Shown one piece after another: positions 25,573-39,184 of a DNA stretch of 64,000 bases. The notes beneath the pieces are model-generated. The model made no database searches. It had not been told where the DNA came from and saw nothing but the letters and a program-made list of their open reading frames with translations. Both the position numbers and the translations under genes were made by a program. The DNA is taken from positions 20,392,500 through 20,456,499 of the forward strand of contig JAMKCF010000008.1 of NCBI GenBank assembly GCA_023634235.1, given 5' to 3'. The first letter of the stretch is position 1; every line of letters starts with the position of its first letter. The DNA comes from Pisaster brevispinus. Lineage: Eukaryota > Echinodermata > Asteroidea > Forcipulatida > Asteriidae.

Positions 25573-25733
25573 TGGAACCGGAGGCCACAGAGTCCATGGC
25601 TTCCATTGCCCCTGGTCTTGGCCTTGATGCCCCTTCAAAAGTTTCCCATAGACTTGAAGACTTTCCAATGGAAGTGCCCTTTGCAAAACAAAAATGGCCT
25701 TGCCCTCTCAAAGATGAAATTCCAGACCTAAAT
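25573..25733. repeat. Dispersed repeat E, copy
   Basis: Shared blocks with 58488 are TTCCAATGGAAGTGCCCTTT, TGCAAAACAAAAATGGCC, and CTTGCCCTCTCAAAGATG followed by AAATTCCAG. Confidence 0.75.
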
Positions 25734-26114
25734 TGACACCACTTTCTGAACTCCCCTTTGTCCTTCTGCCCCATAGTCTCTTTATTGTATCTGACATTAG
25801 GTTTAGGGTTCAAAATCAATGCTTCACTCAGACCCTAAACATCGACCAATCATTTGACCATACTTTTCATGTAAACTGCATTACCATCAAAACTTTTTAG
25901 AAATTCTGTTTTTGCAATGGCATGGTAACTGATGAACACGTATCCTAAAATGACAGCACTGAATTTAAGTGTGAGTTAAACAGTTTAGTTTTAAATTCTA
26001 TGACCTACTTTTGTGTCTTGTAGTTTTTGATCATTTTTTAAATTTTGATATGGGACTTAAGGTTTTCAATTAACAGACCGGCCAGCATAAATAATTAGTT
26101 TTATTTTATTACTC

Positions 26115-26276
26115 ATCCAGGAGCACAATTAGTGCCAACACGAAGAGGAAACAAGAAGAAATGTTCAGGGTTTTTTTTGTGGAAGGGACTGAAAAACCCA
26201 ATCCACATGCAAGGCTCTGGTCTGAGGTGGGATTTGAACCGGTGTCCACAGAGGTAAAAGGCAGGGCTGGAAACTA
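26115..26276. repeat. Dispersed repeat G (also inside the 575-bp duplication)
   Basis: This matches 2485-2680 and 3060-3255 in order: AATTAG then GAAGAAATGTTCAG, then AATCCACATGCAAGGCT, then GGGATTTGAACCGG and TGTCCACAGAGG. The GGGATTTGAAC part resembles a minus-strand box B, so a tRNA-derived origin is possible. Confidence 0.65.
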
Positions 26277-27097
26277 ACCTGAAACACCCCCATAGAAAAT
26301 CAAAAAGACAATGGGTGGAAGACCTTAACTTTAGGGATGGTTGTCATGTACCTAACTCACGCGCCATGTTTTGTTGTTTTTCATTTTACAGTGCACCTGT
26401 CTGTACTTGCAAGTGGAGCGTAATCATTCCACATCCCGTGGACCTGAATTGGAGGAAAGTCACGTCCCAAGCCTCGCCAGTATGCCTGCACCACTGTCTC
26501 ATTGAATACTTATTCCTCGGACGGACGTGACAAGAGGCGATAGAGTTTCAGATTTCACCAGGATCACTTAGATAGTAGAATACATGATAATATGTTGTAA
26601 TACAGTGTAAGTTTCCCTTGCAGTCAGGCCTTAGCACCATCAGCCTGACTGTAACACATTCTCCCACAGGTATATTTGGCATCCTCGGAGTTGATGGTGA
26701 AACAGTCTTCTTGAATGATTGATCAACCACCCCATCATTAATTCAATGACTCATTTAAAGTATTGTTTAATCATTAATTCCGGACACATCCGTTGTTTGC
26801 GGACACAATTTAAGCTTGGGCTAAGCTTGGTCCCTCATCAGTACACAGAGGACGTTTGTTTTTGTCTCATTTTGAATCAAGTAGGATGGTTTTGGATTAC
26901 TATCCCCATGGCTGTTACACCATGGGTTTATGGCAGGGTGGCTGAGCCTAGGTGTCAAAATGGGGGTGTCATGCTAAGGGATGGGCGTGCTGATAGACTC
27001 AAAGACTTGGTTATCCATCCAAATATAACAAAAAAATCAAAAGGTTTGCCAATTTGCCTTATTCAGGAATTTGTCATCCTAGGCAGCAGTCATATTA

Positions 27098-27180
27098 ATA
27101 ATAATAATAATAAAAACAGCATTTATAAAGCGCCATATATCCAATAAATTGCTCAAAGGCACTGTACATAAAAAAGTTAA
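27098..27180 (+). repeat. (AAT)n followed by a TTTATAAAGCGCC ... CAAAGGCACTGTAC retroposon end
   Basis: Seven or so AAT units abut CAGCATTTATAAAGCGCC and CTCAAAGGCACTGTACAT. This block is common at the ends of non-LTR elements in invertebrate deuterostomes. The element may extend to about 27400. Confidence 0.5.
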
Positions 27181-27469
27181 ACACAAAAACATTATAAAAG
27201 CATATAAAATGGTAAAAAGTAACAAATTTTCTTTTACAAAAACAAAACAAGCTAAGCTATTTTTAAAAGGTACAATTCACGACAAAAAGCATGAATCAAA
27301 GTTCACAAACAATCACAAAAACTAGTTGTATTCTGCATTAAAAAGATATAAGTCTTGCGACGTAATTTTAAAACAGCTAGGGAGTTTTTAATTTCCTGTA
27401 TTACAGGGTTTATGCGAATTCTCAAAAAGCATCAAAAAGTCTTAAAATTTAAGGTCTTAACAAGTATTA

Positions 27470-27684
27470 GGGTCTTGTCACACTAGGCAATTTGTACAGG
27501 CAACTTGGAGGCAACCAACTGCAGTGCATGCTACAGGACCACTTCGGTAGCACATGAGTAATTTTTCAAATAAATGTCCTACGATCCCTAAGAAAAATAT
27601 TTGAACGTTCAAATGTGAATGCCTTTTCTTCTTGGAGATTGCCTGGAACTGGTTGCCTGTAAATTGCCTCGTGTGATATGGCCC
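27470..27684. repeat. MITE C, copy 2, flanked by TTA target-site duplication
   Basis: GGGTCTTGTCACACTAGGCAA at the left mirrors TTGCCTCGTGTGATATGGCCC at the right. TTA lies directly outside both ends. GGG termini with a 3-bp TTA duplication are the PIF/Harbinger hallmark. Confidence 0.8.
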
Positions 27685-27689
27685 TTACA

Positions 27690-30600
27690 ATCAGTTATTT
27701 GAGGTCTTAAAATTGTTTTGATGAAGCGTGTAATGTATTTTCTATCAGCTCGAAGAGAACCTAATAACGCTGCATACAAAAAAGAAACAAAATGTGAGCA
27801 GCCGTAGCTGTTCCCCCCTGCTTTATTCACTTATTTATTTTTTTTAAAGGGTCTTATAAAGTCTTAAAAGTCTTTCAAAGTCTTAAATTTGTGTGCACAT
27901 ACCCTGTATAGCATCATCACCTGTGTTCAATCTTGGTTGCGTCACTTTGGGAGTCGGCTGCCCCTGGTGTTACTAATGCCCCTGCGAAAAAACAAAAAAG
28001 CTGCAAATTCCAGGCCTGCAAGGAGGAGTAATGTAAAACATTGTAGGGTTATATTTGTGGCATGACATGGCTGGCTTACTCATAACCCACACCTTGTCCT
28101 GCTCACTGCGTATTTACCAATGTTTCCATAATGTTTTTACATCAGATATCGTGTTCTTGCGCAGGAAGGAAACCTCCCTTAGCTGGCACCTGGACATAAC
28201 TCTATCCTCATGTACATTTGCCCCTTTCCCCCTGTTTCTGCCCTCAAATAACCCCACCATTTACCTCCCAAACAATTCCCCCCAAATCCCCCCTCCAACT
28301 AAACTCTCAAACGCCCTATCATTCTGATGCCATGCAGTGCCAGTAAGTCTGTGGTGTACAGTTACAGCTTCCGTTGACACTTACCCGTCATATATCATAA
28401 TTATGCACACAGGATTTACACAGAGGTGAAAATGCCCATCGTTAGTTCAACAAACCAAACAGGGGTGTTATGATGCAGCCTGGATGTTAACAAGACAGGG
28501 ACTTGCTCTATATCCGACAATACTTTCTCTAATTTTTTGCCGATCTCAAAAGAAGGTAAATTGATATAGTCTTCCTAATTTCCCCCACCCCCTACCTCAT
28601 TTCCCCCTTTCAAAAAGAAAATAATAATAATTTGTTGATGCAGATCTGAGTTTCCATGATTAGTCAGCTTATGGGCACGTTCCCTCGTCGCTCTCTTCAC
28701 ACGCAATCTACTTTCCTCACACGCACTTAATCAAACTCATCTGTGTTTTAGTTCAGTGGGGAAGCGTTTCAGATATGAATCTTTAATCTCTTGGCTTATC
28801 AAATGAATTTTTAAATAATTTGTCAATTTAGATTGATTGATAAATTTATCAGGAGTTTGGGATTAAGGGTGGGGGTGTCAAGATTTTCTTCTTCCCATTT
28901 ACAGTGAAGTTGTTCCTAAGTGGGGCTAAATGATATGTTCCATACTACTTTGTCATATGCCATATACAAATTTGTGATGAATAATTAACAAATCAGCTGA
29001 AAATATGCCAGTTACTTATATTTCTTTAGAACTATTTCATTGAAAATATTGTTCTACGGGAACACCTACAAACACATGCCTTGCTCATGGTGTGACATCA
29101 CTGGAGGAACAAGGATTGCAACCAAAACATCTAATTGTTACCAGACAGGCACGGACATTTGAGGTAGTACAAGCATTTCTTCAAATTTCCCGTTCCACTA
29201 GTGAAGTGTCATGTCGTCTAGAAGAAGGGCACAAGGCTCTATTGCCCATCTAACGGGCACACAAAGTACTTTTTACAGTAACAGAAGGCCATAAGGAATA
29301 ACATGGCTCCTGAAAAATAATATGGCATTGCTGTTCCATTTTTGTTGCCAGAGTTGACCCCAAAGACATGTTTTCTTATTCCCGTGCAGAATTTAACCTT
29401 CCTACAATGACTTCATGAATGTCAGAAAGCTGATCAAACTGTCACGCTCAGTGCGCAACAATTGCTTAGACCCAAGTCATTCCTCCAAGCACACGAGAAT
29501 GTAATACATGATGAGCCAGGTTTGTTTTGTTTGTTTTTGTTGGGGTGTTTATTTGTTTTTTGGGGAAAAGGGGGTTGTTGGTGTTGTTGATGTTTTTTTG
29601 TTTTATTTTTGGTTGTTGTTTTTATTTATTTATTTATTTTTATTTTATTTTTTATTTATTTATTATTATAATTTTTTTTTTTTTTTGGGGGGGTCAACAG
29701 ATATATGTTTCAGCTGATTTCTTGTTTACATGTATTTGCTAACTGACTTTGACATGGCTTAATGGTCAAGCATAGAGCAAGGACAGAGATGCACGCACCT
29801 TAGGTCGTTGAACACCCATTATAAACCACAAGAGGAGCTGACAGGACAAACAGTAATTAGTATACAAATGAAGTAAACCAATATTGTTAGAGAAAACTAT
29901 ACACTGATCTGATTAATGACAATAGGCTATTGTACCTGAGTGATAGAATCAACACACTTGTAGACACCTGTGGCTTTTGTTGGTGCTATCACAGTCCTGA
30001 TTAGCAAGGATCAAAGAGGCAGTTCACAGTAGCCCCAGTAATGATAACTGACATGTAACCACAGTCCCCTGTATAACCCACATCAGGGGTTGATACAGCC
30101 TTGTTGTGTTGTGCCAAACAGTGGCCGTTATCTAAAAGGGATCAACCCAACTCTTCTCATCTCCAGCCTCTCATACAACCATCTGACTACACTTGAACTG
30201 CTTCTATTGAACTCCATCCACAAAAGAGCACAATGAGGGGGGAGGTAAAAACCGGATATGGGGGTGAGATGAGGAGCAGAGGACATAAGGTGGCTCAACT
30301 TATCACAATAGAACTCCTTCCTTAGTGGGATCCAGTCACCCGCAGTCATATTGATACCTTACCAGTTAAACGCCTACACTGGACAATTACCCCCAGAGTC
30401 TTGATCCAAATCCTATCACTGAAATCCAATCGTTTATTCCTGGAAGAAGAAAAAAAACTGTGACCAAACACACACGACTGCTTGCAGATTCTCAAAGAAG
30501 ATCATCCACTGCTGATGAATAATTCATTAGATTAAATCTCCCCCTTGCCCCGCCTCCTGAATAATTAATTATTTTTCATGCTGATACTATGGTAAACAGT

Positions 30601-30900
30601 GAGCATTTAACATTTAGTTTCAAAGGGTGGGGTTGAGTACTGAGATGGGAGCTATTCTGCACATGTTTATGAATTCTAGCTCACAGCAGTGTCCATGACA
30701 AGGCCTGATTAGAATGCAAGCTTTACAACCCCTGTTTATTTACCCCTTTGTAGATCTGGGATGCAACTGTAGTATGGCAAACCAAATACACATTTAAATT
30801 GCCACAATTTGGTTTTGGTTTTGTTTTGTTTTTGTTTTGCTTTTGTTTTGCTTTCTGTTTAGTTTGTTCTTGTCTCTCTCTCCCCCCCCCCCCCCCATTA
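27690..30900. other. Intergenic DNA, mostly unique, with T-rich tract at 29520-29695
   Basis: There is no gene. A dense AATTAATTATT homeodomain-type cluster lies near 30560. The T-rich tract yields Phe/Leu/Tyr chance frames only. Confidence 0.5.
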
Positions 30901-30917
30901 AAAGAAAAACTATCCAG

Positions 30918-31170
30918 TGCTCAAAAAATTACACTGGACCACAAGCCCAAGGCCAGTGAATTTAGTGTGGGGCCAGTAAACTCATGATGGGACAAGCCTG
31001 ATGTTAAGTTCCAGTTGAATACTAATAGATCACTATGTATAACAACTGTGTATAACATCTGTAAAAATAGACAAAAGGATGTTCAATGTTGACTTTGAGT
31101 TGGATCAATATCTTTCAAGTCTATAACCAAAAGACAAATGAGATCAATGTTATCTGTAATGCTCGTTCAA
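30918..31170 (+). repeat. Dispersed repeat H, copy 1
   Basis: Blocks shared with 61158-61400 are TTACACTGGACC, AAGGCCAGTG, CAGTAAACTCATGA, ACTTTGAGT, and AAAGACAAATGAGATCAATG. Confidence 0.65.
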
Positions 31171-31534
31171 ATATAAACGGTTTACTTTTTATTTATTTAT
31201 TTATTCATTTAACTGTCATCATAGATGTGGCAGACACAATAAATTATGTTATTATAAAGATATAACAGTCCTAAAAAATATTACAATAAACAAATATATA
31301 ACTACCAGTAGTTTTACATTGTCAAACAAGCAAACAACCATTCTAGAAATTATTATACACAACTGGAGCCACAGTATCCCACATCAACCAAATAGAAACG
31401 AGAAAAACCTGTTGGTGATGAAATGAAAAGACAAATAGAGCCATCAACCCCCAAACAGGCAAATAGAAAAGGATTTATATTGACCAATTAAACAGTGCAT
31501 AAATAACCCCCCAAAAAGTACATGAAAATAAGTA

Positions 31535-31702
31535 AGACACTGAATCTGTGTCAAATTGACCCAGCAATGGGTCGAGCTGACGCATAATCCGGGTTAAAAT
31601 CCCAATTTTTAACCACTTTCCGAGTCAGCAGCCCGACTCGGAAATCAGGCCCCCTGTGGGATCCAGAATCTGGTTCAAGTCTGACCTGGGAGTTTTTAGA
31701 GT
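31535..31702. repeat. Dispersed repeat D, copy 2
   Basis: GTGTCAAATTGACCCAGCAA, CTGACGCATAATCCGGG, TTCCGAGTCAGCAGCC and CTGGGAGTTTTTAGAG align with copy 1. Both have an inverted pair around the CAG(T/C) centre. Confidence 0.7.
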
Positions 31703-32133
31703 GTCAAACTGGTTAGAGTCCCACAGTGTTCAGTCGATTGGAGTCATGCGCGGAGGAAGAGTCATGTAACTTCAGTGATAACACCCAATAGTCAATACTA
31801 ACGGAAAGCAAAACACAGGTCCGCCAAACCTCCGTTAATGATGATCAAACACTAGCTCAGTGAGCCGCTAAGACATCCATCACTCCCACTGGACCCCTGC
31901 GCCACTATCAAGTATTCATTACAATTCACACTGAAAAAAACCCACAGTCGACACAGGCATGCATACAACATGCACCAGCCAATGTCAAGTTCAACGTGGC
32001 CAGGCATGCCTAAGTAGGCAATAATTAGTTCATCACTTATTCTCACTACAACCTTTGGTGTGTGTGTGTTTTTGTTTGTTTGTTTGTTTTTTCATTTTCC
32101 CGCGTGAATTATCGATGGTGAGATAGAGACTAT

Positions 32134-32277
32134 CTCACCCTTTTCGAAACCGTATAGCTCCAGCCCAGGCTTCGTCTGCAATATTTTTGAAATGTGTACT
32201 TACAATATGGTGCTTCAAAGGCGGACGGTGCTGAAGCCTATATAAGCCTAAGCCGTGCTTTCGAAAAAAGGGCCTAT
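32134..32277. repeat. Hairpin repeat I, copy 1
   Basis: It starts CACCCTTTTCGAAACCG and ends GTGCTTTCGAAAAAAGGGCC, inverted with respect to each other. Both arms contain AGCC/GGCT-rich pieces. It is the same family as 62557-62699. Confidence 0.6.
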
Positions 32278-33166
32278 ACATTTGGGTCACATGCGAAACT
32301 GCGCCTCTTGTCAACGTCATCAAATCAATTAGTTGTGATTGGTCTAAAGTTTATGGCGATGCTATAAAATGGCTATTGTGGTGTTTTTAAAGCCAATGTT
32401 AAAAAAAACCACCAAATTCTTAACGTTACCGTGGCATTGTAAACTGCCATAGCATTGTGCTCATTATGAATTCGCAAATAACACATTCAACCATAGTTTA
32501 ACTGTTTAGAAAACTTGTGTTTAGTACATTCATTCAATCCTCTATTTTTCTCAAAATGTGTGAATCATGGAAATATATTCTCTCGCTTTCCAGAAAAAAA
32601 ACAACAACAACAAAGAATACAAAGACATTAATTATTTTGCAAGGAAGTATGTACATGCAATAACACTTATTTCGCTTGCCTAGCGCTTAGGACAAACAGA
32701 CTAAGTAGAAAGAGATTATCAGCAAAAATGTCATGCGATGTTTAGTGTTTGCAACTGATGCCTAGTAGCCTTCATGATGAAGAAGATAGCTTGTCAGCGG
32801 CCCGGCCGTCGCCATTCCTGATGCCGTTATATTTCGGACACGGTGTTATTCTCTGTTATTGTTTGCACTGCACAAACCAAGTGACTGCATTGAAGACGGT
32901 AACATTTTTATCCAAGATAGGCTTTTGTTTATTTCGAAAATTAGTCTCTCTTTTTCCGTTGGACGGAGGGGGAGGGGGGGGATGCTGCCACCAAAATACT
33001 AAATGTACACCATATCTGCAACTACTCATCCAATTATTTTGTAAATGCCTAATTTTACACAGGTTTTTAAATTTGTTTGTTTCTTGTATAGCAGTATAGG
33101 CCTATATTTTGTCCAGGCTGTCGGAGCAAAACTAGCTTGACTTCTTTCACTGTTTGGCATCATGAC

Positions 33167-33431
33167 CTAGTCTTTTATCATCTTTAACAAAAACAACGAC
33201 GACAAGTACAACAACAACAATAACAACAAAGCAACAACAACAGATTTACAGTACTGCTAGTCTTTTATCATCATTAACAAAACAACGACGACGACAACAA
33301 GCACACAACAACAACAGCAGCAACAACAACAGAATTATTGCGCTGCAAGTCTTATCATCATTAACAAAAACAACGGCGACGACAACAACAACAACAAAGC
33401 AACAACAACAACAACAGATTTACAGCACTGT
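33167..33431 (+). repeat. Three-unit tandem repeat (about 88 bp) rich in AAC/GAC triplets
   Basis: Each unit starts AGTCTTTTATCATC or AGTCTTATCATC, runs through TTAACAAAAACAACGACGAC and ACAACAACAACA, and ends AGATTTACAGTACTG or similar. It is a higher-order repeat built on a microsatellite. Confidence 0.85.
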
Positions 33432-35504
33432 ACTTCTAGATGTGCATGGCAGCAGTATCATCAGATTATGGGCTCGTAGTTACCATGAGAGCCAATTGGT
33501 AATCACAACAGTTCGTGCTTCAACTGATGCTGTGATGCGATCAGCTAATTCATTCTCTTCAAGGTAAACTCTAACAGCAAAGATTTGTAGGAAACATTCC
33601 TGAAACAAGGGTTTACCTCTCTTCCAATACAAAGGAGATGTAAAGAGTAAACAAGCTGGTTCCATAAAAAGGATTTTTATGTGGAAACTTTGAATTGGTA
33701 GAAGCCGAGTCTTTATGGATCTGTAGTGGCGTGTGGGCCGATAAAACATTAAGCGGATTACAAATTGTCATTATTTTGAAGTGTAGAAAGATTATCTTCA
33801 GTATGAAAGGATGATCTCATTGGGTATGCGCCCGTTGATGCCTTCTCCCCCATTCATCAACTCCAACATTGTACCTAACATCTCGATTTATTCCAAAACG
33901 GACAAAGGAAGCTCGGTTTTAATCGTGTTTATTACTTGCCGCATTTAAAACCTCTTCACTGCTGTGTGACGACCAGGTCCTGTGGAGAAAAAAAAAGACA
34001 CCAACTTTACCCTCAAGATGGTTCATTCTTGCGACCGTATTTATCGATCTATCCTGGCGGGTCTGACAGGGCCGGATGGCCGGGGTTAGGAGTGAGTGGT
34101 CCGTCTTATACCACTGCAGGTGCAACCGGTTGCAATCGGAAAGGAATTAAATGCCGGTTTTTGTGTTGTTGCATATAATTTAAAATGAATTCGAATGGAA
34201 TTAACTTTCATGGAGGATTAATGTTGTGCAATGTTATTGATTGTAAGCTGGGTTGTATTGTTTGTTGTGTTATTAATTGCACAATTAAAGCGCGTCGGGG
34301 TGTTTTGTAGCGACAGGGGATTTCGTTAAGGTTTGCCCACAGATGTTCCCTGCTTTTCTCTAGAAACAAAAAAAACCCAACCATAGCCGGTTGAATTGTC
34401 TTTGTCTTCATTTTATTCTAGGAATGTCTTTGTGTTACACATTCAGGGTGGGTCTATATATCTTTACGTTCAAACTCACGGTACAGCTTGCTTCAATGAG
34501 GTGTGTTTTTAATTTTACAGCTAGTACATGTATACAAAATAATACAGTGTTCAGATCATGGGAAAATGGGGTCAAAAAAGTCGGTGCGGTTTGAAGAAAA
34601 TTCTGTGTTTGTTTCTGTAAAGGTTTAATCGGATTGTAAAACCTTGAGATAGAAAGATTTCTTCGTATTGCATTGAAGTGCTCGGTTTTGTCTCTTGTTA
34701 ATTTTTTTAAGTCCACTGGTGACAGGTCCGTTTTTTTTTCTGCCGACTTGGGCTTAATAATAATATGTGGCTCCGGTCCGAGTCGGAAATCTTCTTCTTG
34801 TTTGTAACTGGTGAGCCAGAATGAAAACTGGGGGGGATCTTGATTGCTTTTTATTGTATGGAGCGGTCGTGTCGTCAGGGTGGCGTGGGGGCAGCTCGGC
34901 AGTGGGTGGTTTAGCTGCTCGTGACGGCAGCCAAACCGGCAGCATCGCCGGTCACTTCATAAACACTGTGTTGTGTTGCGCCACAACAGGTACCAGTGAC
35001 AACTAATCCGTGGCTAGTCTACACGATTCTAGTCCCCTTCTTCCCGTTTGTGTGTGTGTTTTCTAGCCCGTGTTAATCCTGTTCGATCTGTTTTGGGCTT
35101 TGTTGGGATGAAGCACAATGGAGACTAAAGGATAGACACATGTTGCGGGCACAAATCCGCTCAATATCGGCATACCACTGTCACCTCGGATCTTAAGAGA
35201 AGACAACGAACAGAGGCCAGAGCCAAGGAGTCGTCTTATGTAAGCTCTATCAAGCGACGCGCCCGTTCGGCCGCGTTGTAAACACCCATTCTACTTTCAC
35301 CTCTTATGCATCACTCCTACACGTTTAACTTGAAAGGCATAATAGCCTACATGGCCGGAAATGATCGCGAAATAAGTTGATGATATTTCTGCGTGTGTGT
35401 GTGTGTGTGTTGTGAACTGAAGGTGCTGCAGGGTCAAAACGCAGGGCCCACATTCTTTTAAAACGTTTTGTACGACATGTCATTTGGGATGGTAAGGAAA
35501 TTTG

Positions 35505-35880
35505 CAATGGCTAATTTCCTCTTTAGTTTCATTTGGTATTCTTAAAGGACTTTGAGTAAATTCGGGTTAGAATAAGTCTGCAACCGCTAGGCCTTTTTCT
35601 TCTTCCTCACATCATGATGGTTTTAAAGCTATGCTTTTGTAAATTTGAAACCAACACTAATAAATATTTATAAACATTTAAACAATTTGTACCACATGGC
35701 CTTTTTTGGTTGGCTATGAATTTGCAGCGGCTAATTCTCTTTGTTATCCTAAAAGAACATGGGGTAAAATTATGTTGGAATAAGTTTTTAACCGCTAAAA
35801 GGTTTTAAAGCTACTCTTTTGTAAATATGAAACCAGTTCTAATTAACTAAATTGAGGAACATTTCCGGCTACAGTTCTGT
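35505..35880 (+). repeat. Diverged tandem duplication (about 215-bp offset) upstream of Irx
   Basis: ATTTGCAATGGCTAATTTCC, GAATAAGTCTGCAACCGCTA, GTTTTAAAGCTATGCTTTTG and GAAACCAAC recur as ATTTGCAGCGGCTAATTCTC, GAATAAGTTTTTAACCGCTA, GTTTTAAAGCTACTCTTTTG and GAAACCAG. Two related halves sit in an otherwise repeat-poor zone. Confidence 0.7.
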
Positions 35881-38800
35881 AGTACCTTTCTGATTGATTT
35901 ACCGTAACAGTTGCTAATTTCTACAAACGGACATCACAAACTGTTGTTCGTGGATGATTTCCGGAAAAGGTGCTCTTCAAAATGGATAGAATCGTCACAG
36001 AATGCTTACATCGTGTGTGTCTTGAAAACTTGCGCATTGAAATGTTTATCTCTTTCCATAATCCACAGGCAATCGCATTTTTAAAATGTTAAGCCAAAAT
36101 GTAACAATCGCCCCGTGATAACGTTTCTCCATAACGATGGCCATCTTTAATAAAGGAATTCGTTTTTTAATAGTGTGTACGAAAAAACAAAATGAAAGAA
36201 ACTATGCCTCTTTGTTGTTTGTTTAGGTGTCTGCTGGGTTGTTTGTTTGTTTGTTTGTTTGGTTTGTTTTTGGTGGTTTTTGTGTTGCTTGTTTGTTTGT
36301 TTTTAGTTGTTTATCCGAAGCACATTATTTTAACTGGGCGGATGGGGACTCTTTGCTAAAGGGGGCGGAGAGGTTAATTTTACACATAAAAAACAGAAGT
36401 ACCTTTTTCTAAAACTGGGTACAAAATTGTTTTTGTTGGTTTTTGCTTTCCCTTTCCATCGATTTTATTCGTGCCCGAATTTTACTCATTGTTTTGCCCC
36501 GAGTAAGATATTTGCGCCCCTGTGACGGGTCGTGCGACGATTTATATCGAAATTTTAACCGTCAATTTTGTAGAAATTGTCCTGTGTGAAAACCAACGTT
36601 CAGCCACATAACGTACATCCTGAAACTGAAATGGCATGTTAACTGAAATAATATCGGAAACAGCATTTTTAAGCGTCTCAACAAATACCAAACATTGTCA
36701 TGAAGCTTTTGAGCCATGAGTCAGTTTAAAACATGGAACCGCAGTGTTGTGGTGTTTTCACCCATATAACTGTGTGATTCAGTAAACGCAATTATCACTG
36801 AATCATTAGCACCCTTCGCCCCGCCACTATATCAAGTTTCAACGCCACTCTCACACGTGCTCGGTTTGGATGACATCAACATTTTGAGTCAGAATTTCTT
36901 GGAAGTTGTATTGACAAGCAAAACATTCAAACAAATGTTCATCTATCGTCACTTGTAAAGAAGTTTATACCTGGACTAAATTCCACTTCACGGAATCAGC
37001 TTCCCCTTTTTTTTTAGCAATTACTATTACTAATCCCCTCTCCTTTTTCCCCCAACCGTTTCGATTTACTCTTGGGACATCATTTTGAAGAAGACAACAA
37101 TTATGAGTATGTGATCATTATATCACACGTTGTTTATGTAGTACTATTTTCAATAACGTCGCCAGGTTTCTACTTGGACAATGAACAAGGTTTTTACAGG
37201 TGTATATACGCTTTGGGGGGGGGGGGGTGGTGGTTGGGTATTTTTGGTAACTTAAGTGAATTCTTTTGAGTTTGTTGTATAAGTGACACGAGAGCGATTC
37301 TCCCGAGAAAGTCTGAAACACTGTCGTGTTAATAGTCAAGAAAACATGTCCACCAAACTACATGTATGTGTTTATTGGGGGTGTTGAGGATTTTTAATTT
37401 TTAATTTGTATTTGTTTTTTATTTATATATTATTTATACATGTATACAGGTTTGTGAACATGCATCGCCCGATTTGTTTGACTATTTCTTTCTGTAATCT
37501 GCGATACACTCTTTGAGATACTGAACGAAAACAATCCGTCAATTTAGTTGAAAAAATACTTAAACAAAAACATGTGTCGCATCTTACATTATGCACGGTT
37601 GCGTGACCAGCAGCCATGTGTAAACAAAATAGCATACTGGTATTTCATGCATTGCCAAAAGTATTGTATGTTGTTTCGTTCAGAAAAAAGCTCAATCATT
37701 CTGTCGCAATTTTTTTGTTTTTATGTTTCGGTAAAACTTTACAGCACATATTGTACAAACGTGCATGGATGCGTCGAGAAACTTAACATTTTCCCGCTGT
37801 TTTTACCATCATCTTGCTGAAATGTGACCAGCTACTTTTGGTTTGGTAAAAAAGAAATATTAACAAAAATGGGTTGGATTGATTTTAATATTGCAAATTC
37901 AAAGGATATGTATGAGTGTACTCTTCCGAAACCAATTTTGCCGATTTGGTACACTTAAATCGCCTGCATGTTAAGTTCATAATATGAGTCAAAAGCATGG
38001 ACAGTTGTGGGGAAACACCGTGTGTGGCTGAGAACGTAGACGGGGCGAAAGTGCCAGACAGACGGGCTGGCCGAAGGAGACAATGACCGGCACGCAGTCT
38101 CGGACAAGAAAAGGGCAACCTCAGACTGAAATGCGACGCGGAAAAAAAGGAAGAGGCAGACGTGGGACGAGAAACAGACATAAATTAATTATAGGATTAC
38201 TACGGATTTTGTGAACCTTTCTTTGAAAGTCACATTATAATTGGGAGAATCCTCCGCGCCAAACGATTGTTTACTGGCAGGCAGAATAATCACAGCGCCA
38301 GCCAAATAATTATTTGCAGTTCACAATGGTGACGACACGACACCCCTCCCCGAACCAGCTCTTAACACCCAAACCAAGGCTTGATTTAACGATAAATATA
38401 TTTTAGTAATGCATACCACGAGGCTTTCATGACAAGGATCAAGTGCAATAATATCAAAGTTCATTTCGCCGACGGTACACCCCCCCCCCTTTTAGTTTTA
38501 CCGAAGAGCATAGCGAGACTCTCGCGGGAACTACAGCCGTACTGACCGCCTTTTTGTCGGCGACTTGAAGCCTGCCACTCCTCGCTAACACTTGACGGCC
38601 CCGTACGCCTCGCCGCCGTGCAGTTCATCAATTCAGCCGTGTCACTTCAAGAAAAGTCATACTTGAGATTTCATATCGTGCGTTAATTCATTATGTGTGA
38701 TTAATTGATAGGAAATCAAGCGCATTGTGCATGTGGTCAAGCTTCTTCACTAAAAAAGCAATACTTCACTTTGTATTTTATATGAATTAATGAGAAATTA

Positions 38801-39184
38801 AAATTCCGATTCAGACCGTAATTGAGTACACATTTTTGGTTGCGATTGTCAACTACATGCCGTTTTCTCCCTTAGGCCCTACGTCTCTATTGTCCAATCA
38901 TTTTGTTTAATTTCTTTCCGACTTCGAACTTAACTTGTGCAGAACATTGGTACGATTGGAAATATGAATGTAAACAAATGTGCACATTATTTGATTATTA
39001 TCATAACTTGCATGGTATAAAGCTGGTCATGGTGGACAACTTTCTTTGAAGTATGTTTGCCTCAAATGCTATAGTTTGTGAGAAATGTGTACAACAATTA
39101 GTTTGACCTTACCAGTCTAAAACTCGACGCTTGATGATAGTAAATACGTACAATGGGTTCCCTCCCTGTTTTCTCCAACTCTGA

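Noticed and set aside
29508..29742. Hydrophobic frames resembling membrane proteins
   Set aside because: They are translations of a T-rich low-complexity tract.
33167..33431. CRISPR-like array
   Set aside because: Units abut without spacers and are microsatellite-based. The DNA is animal nuclear.
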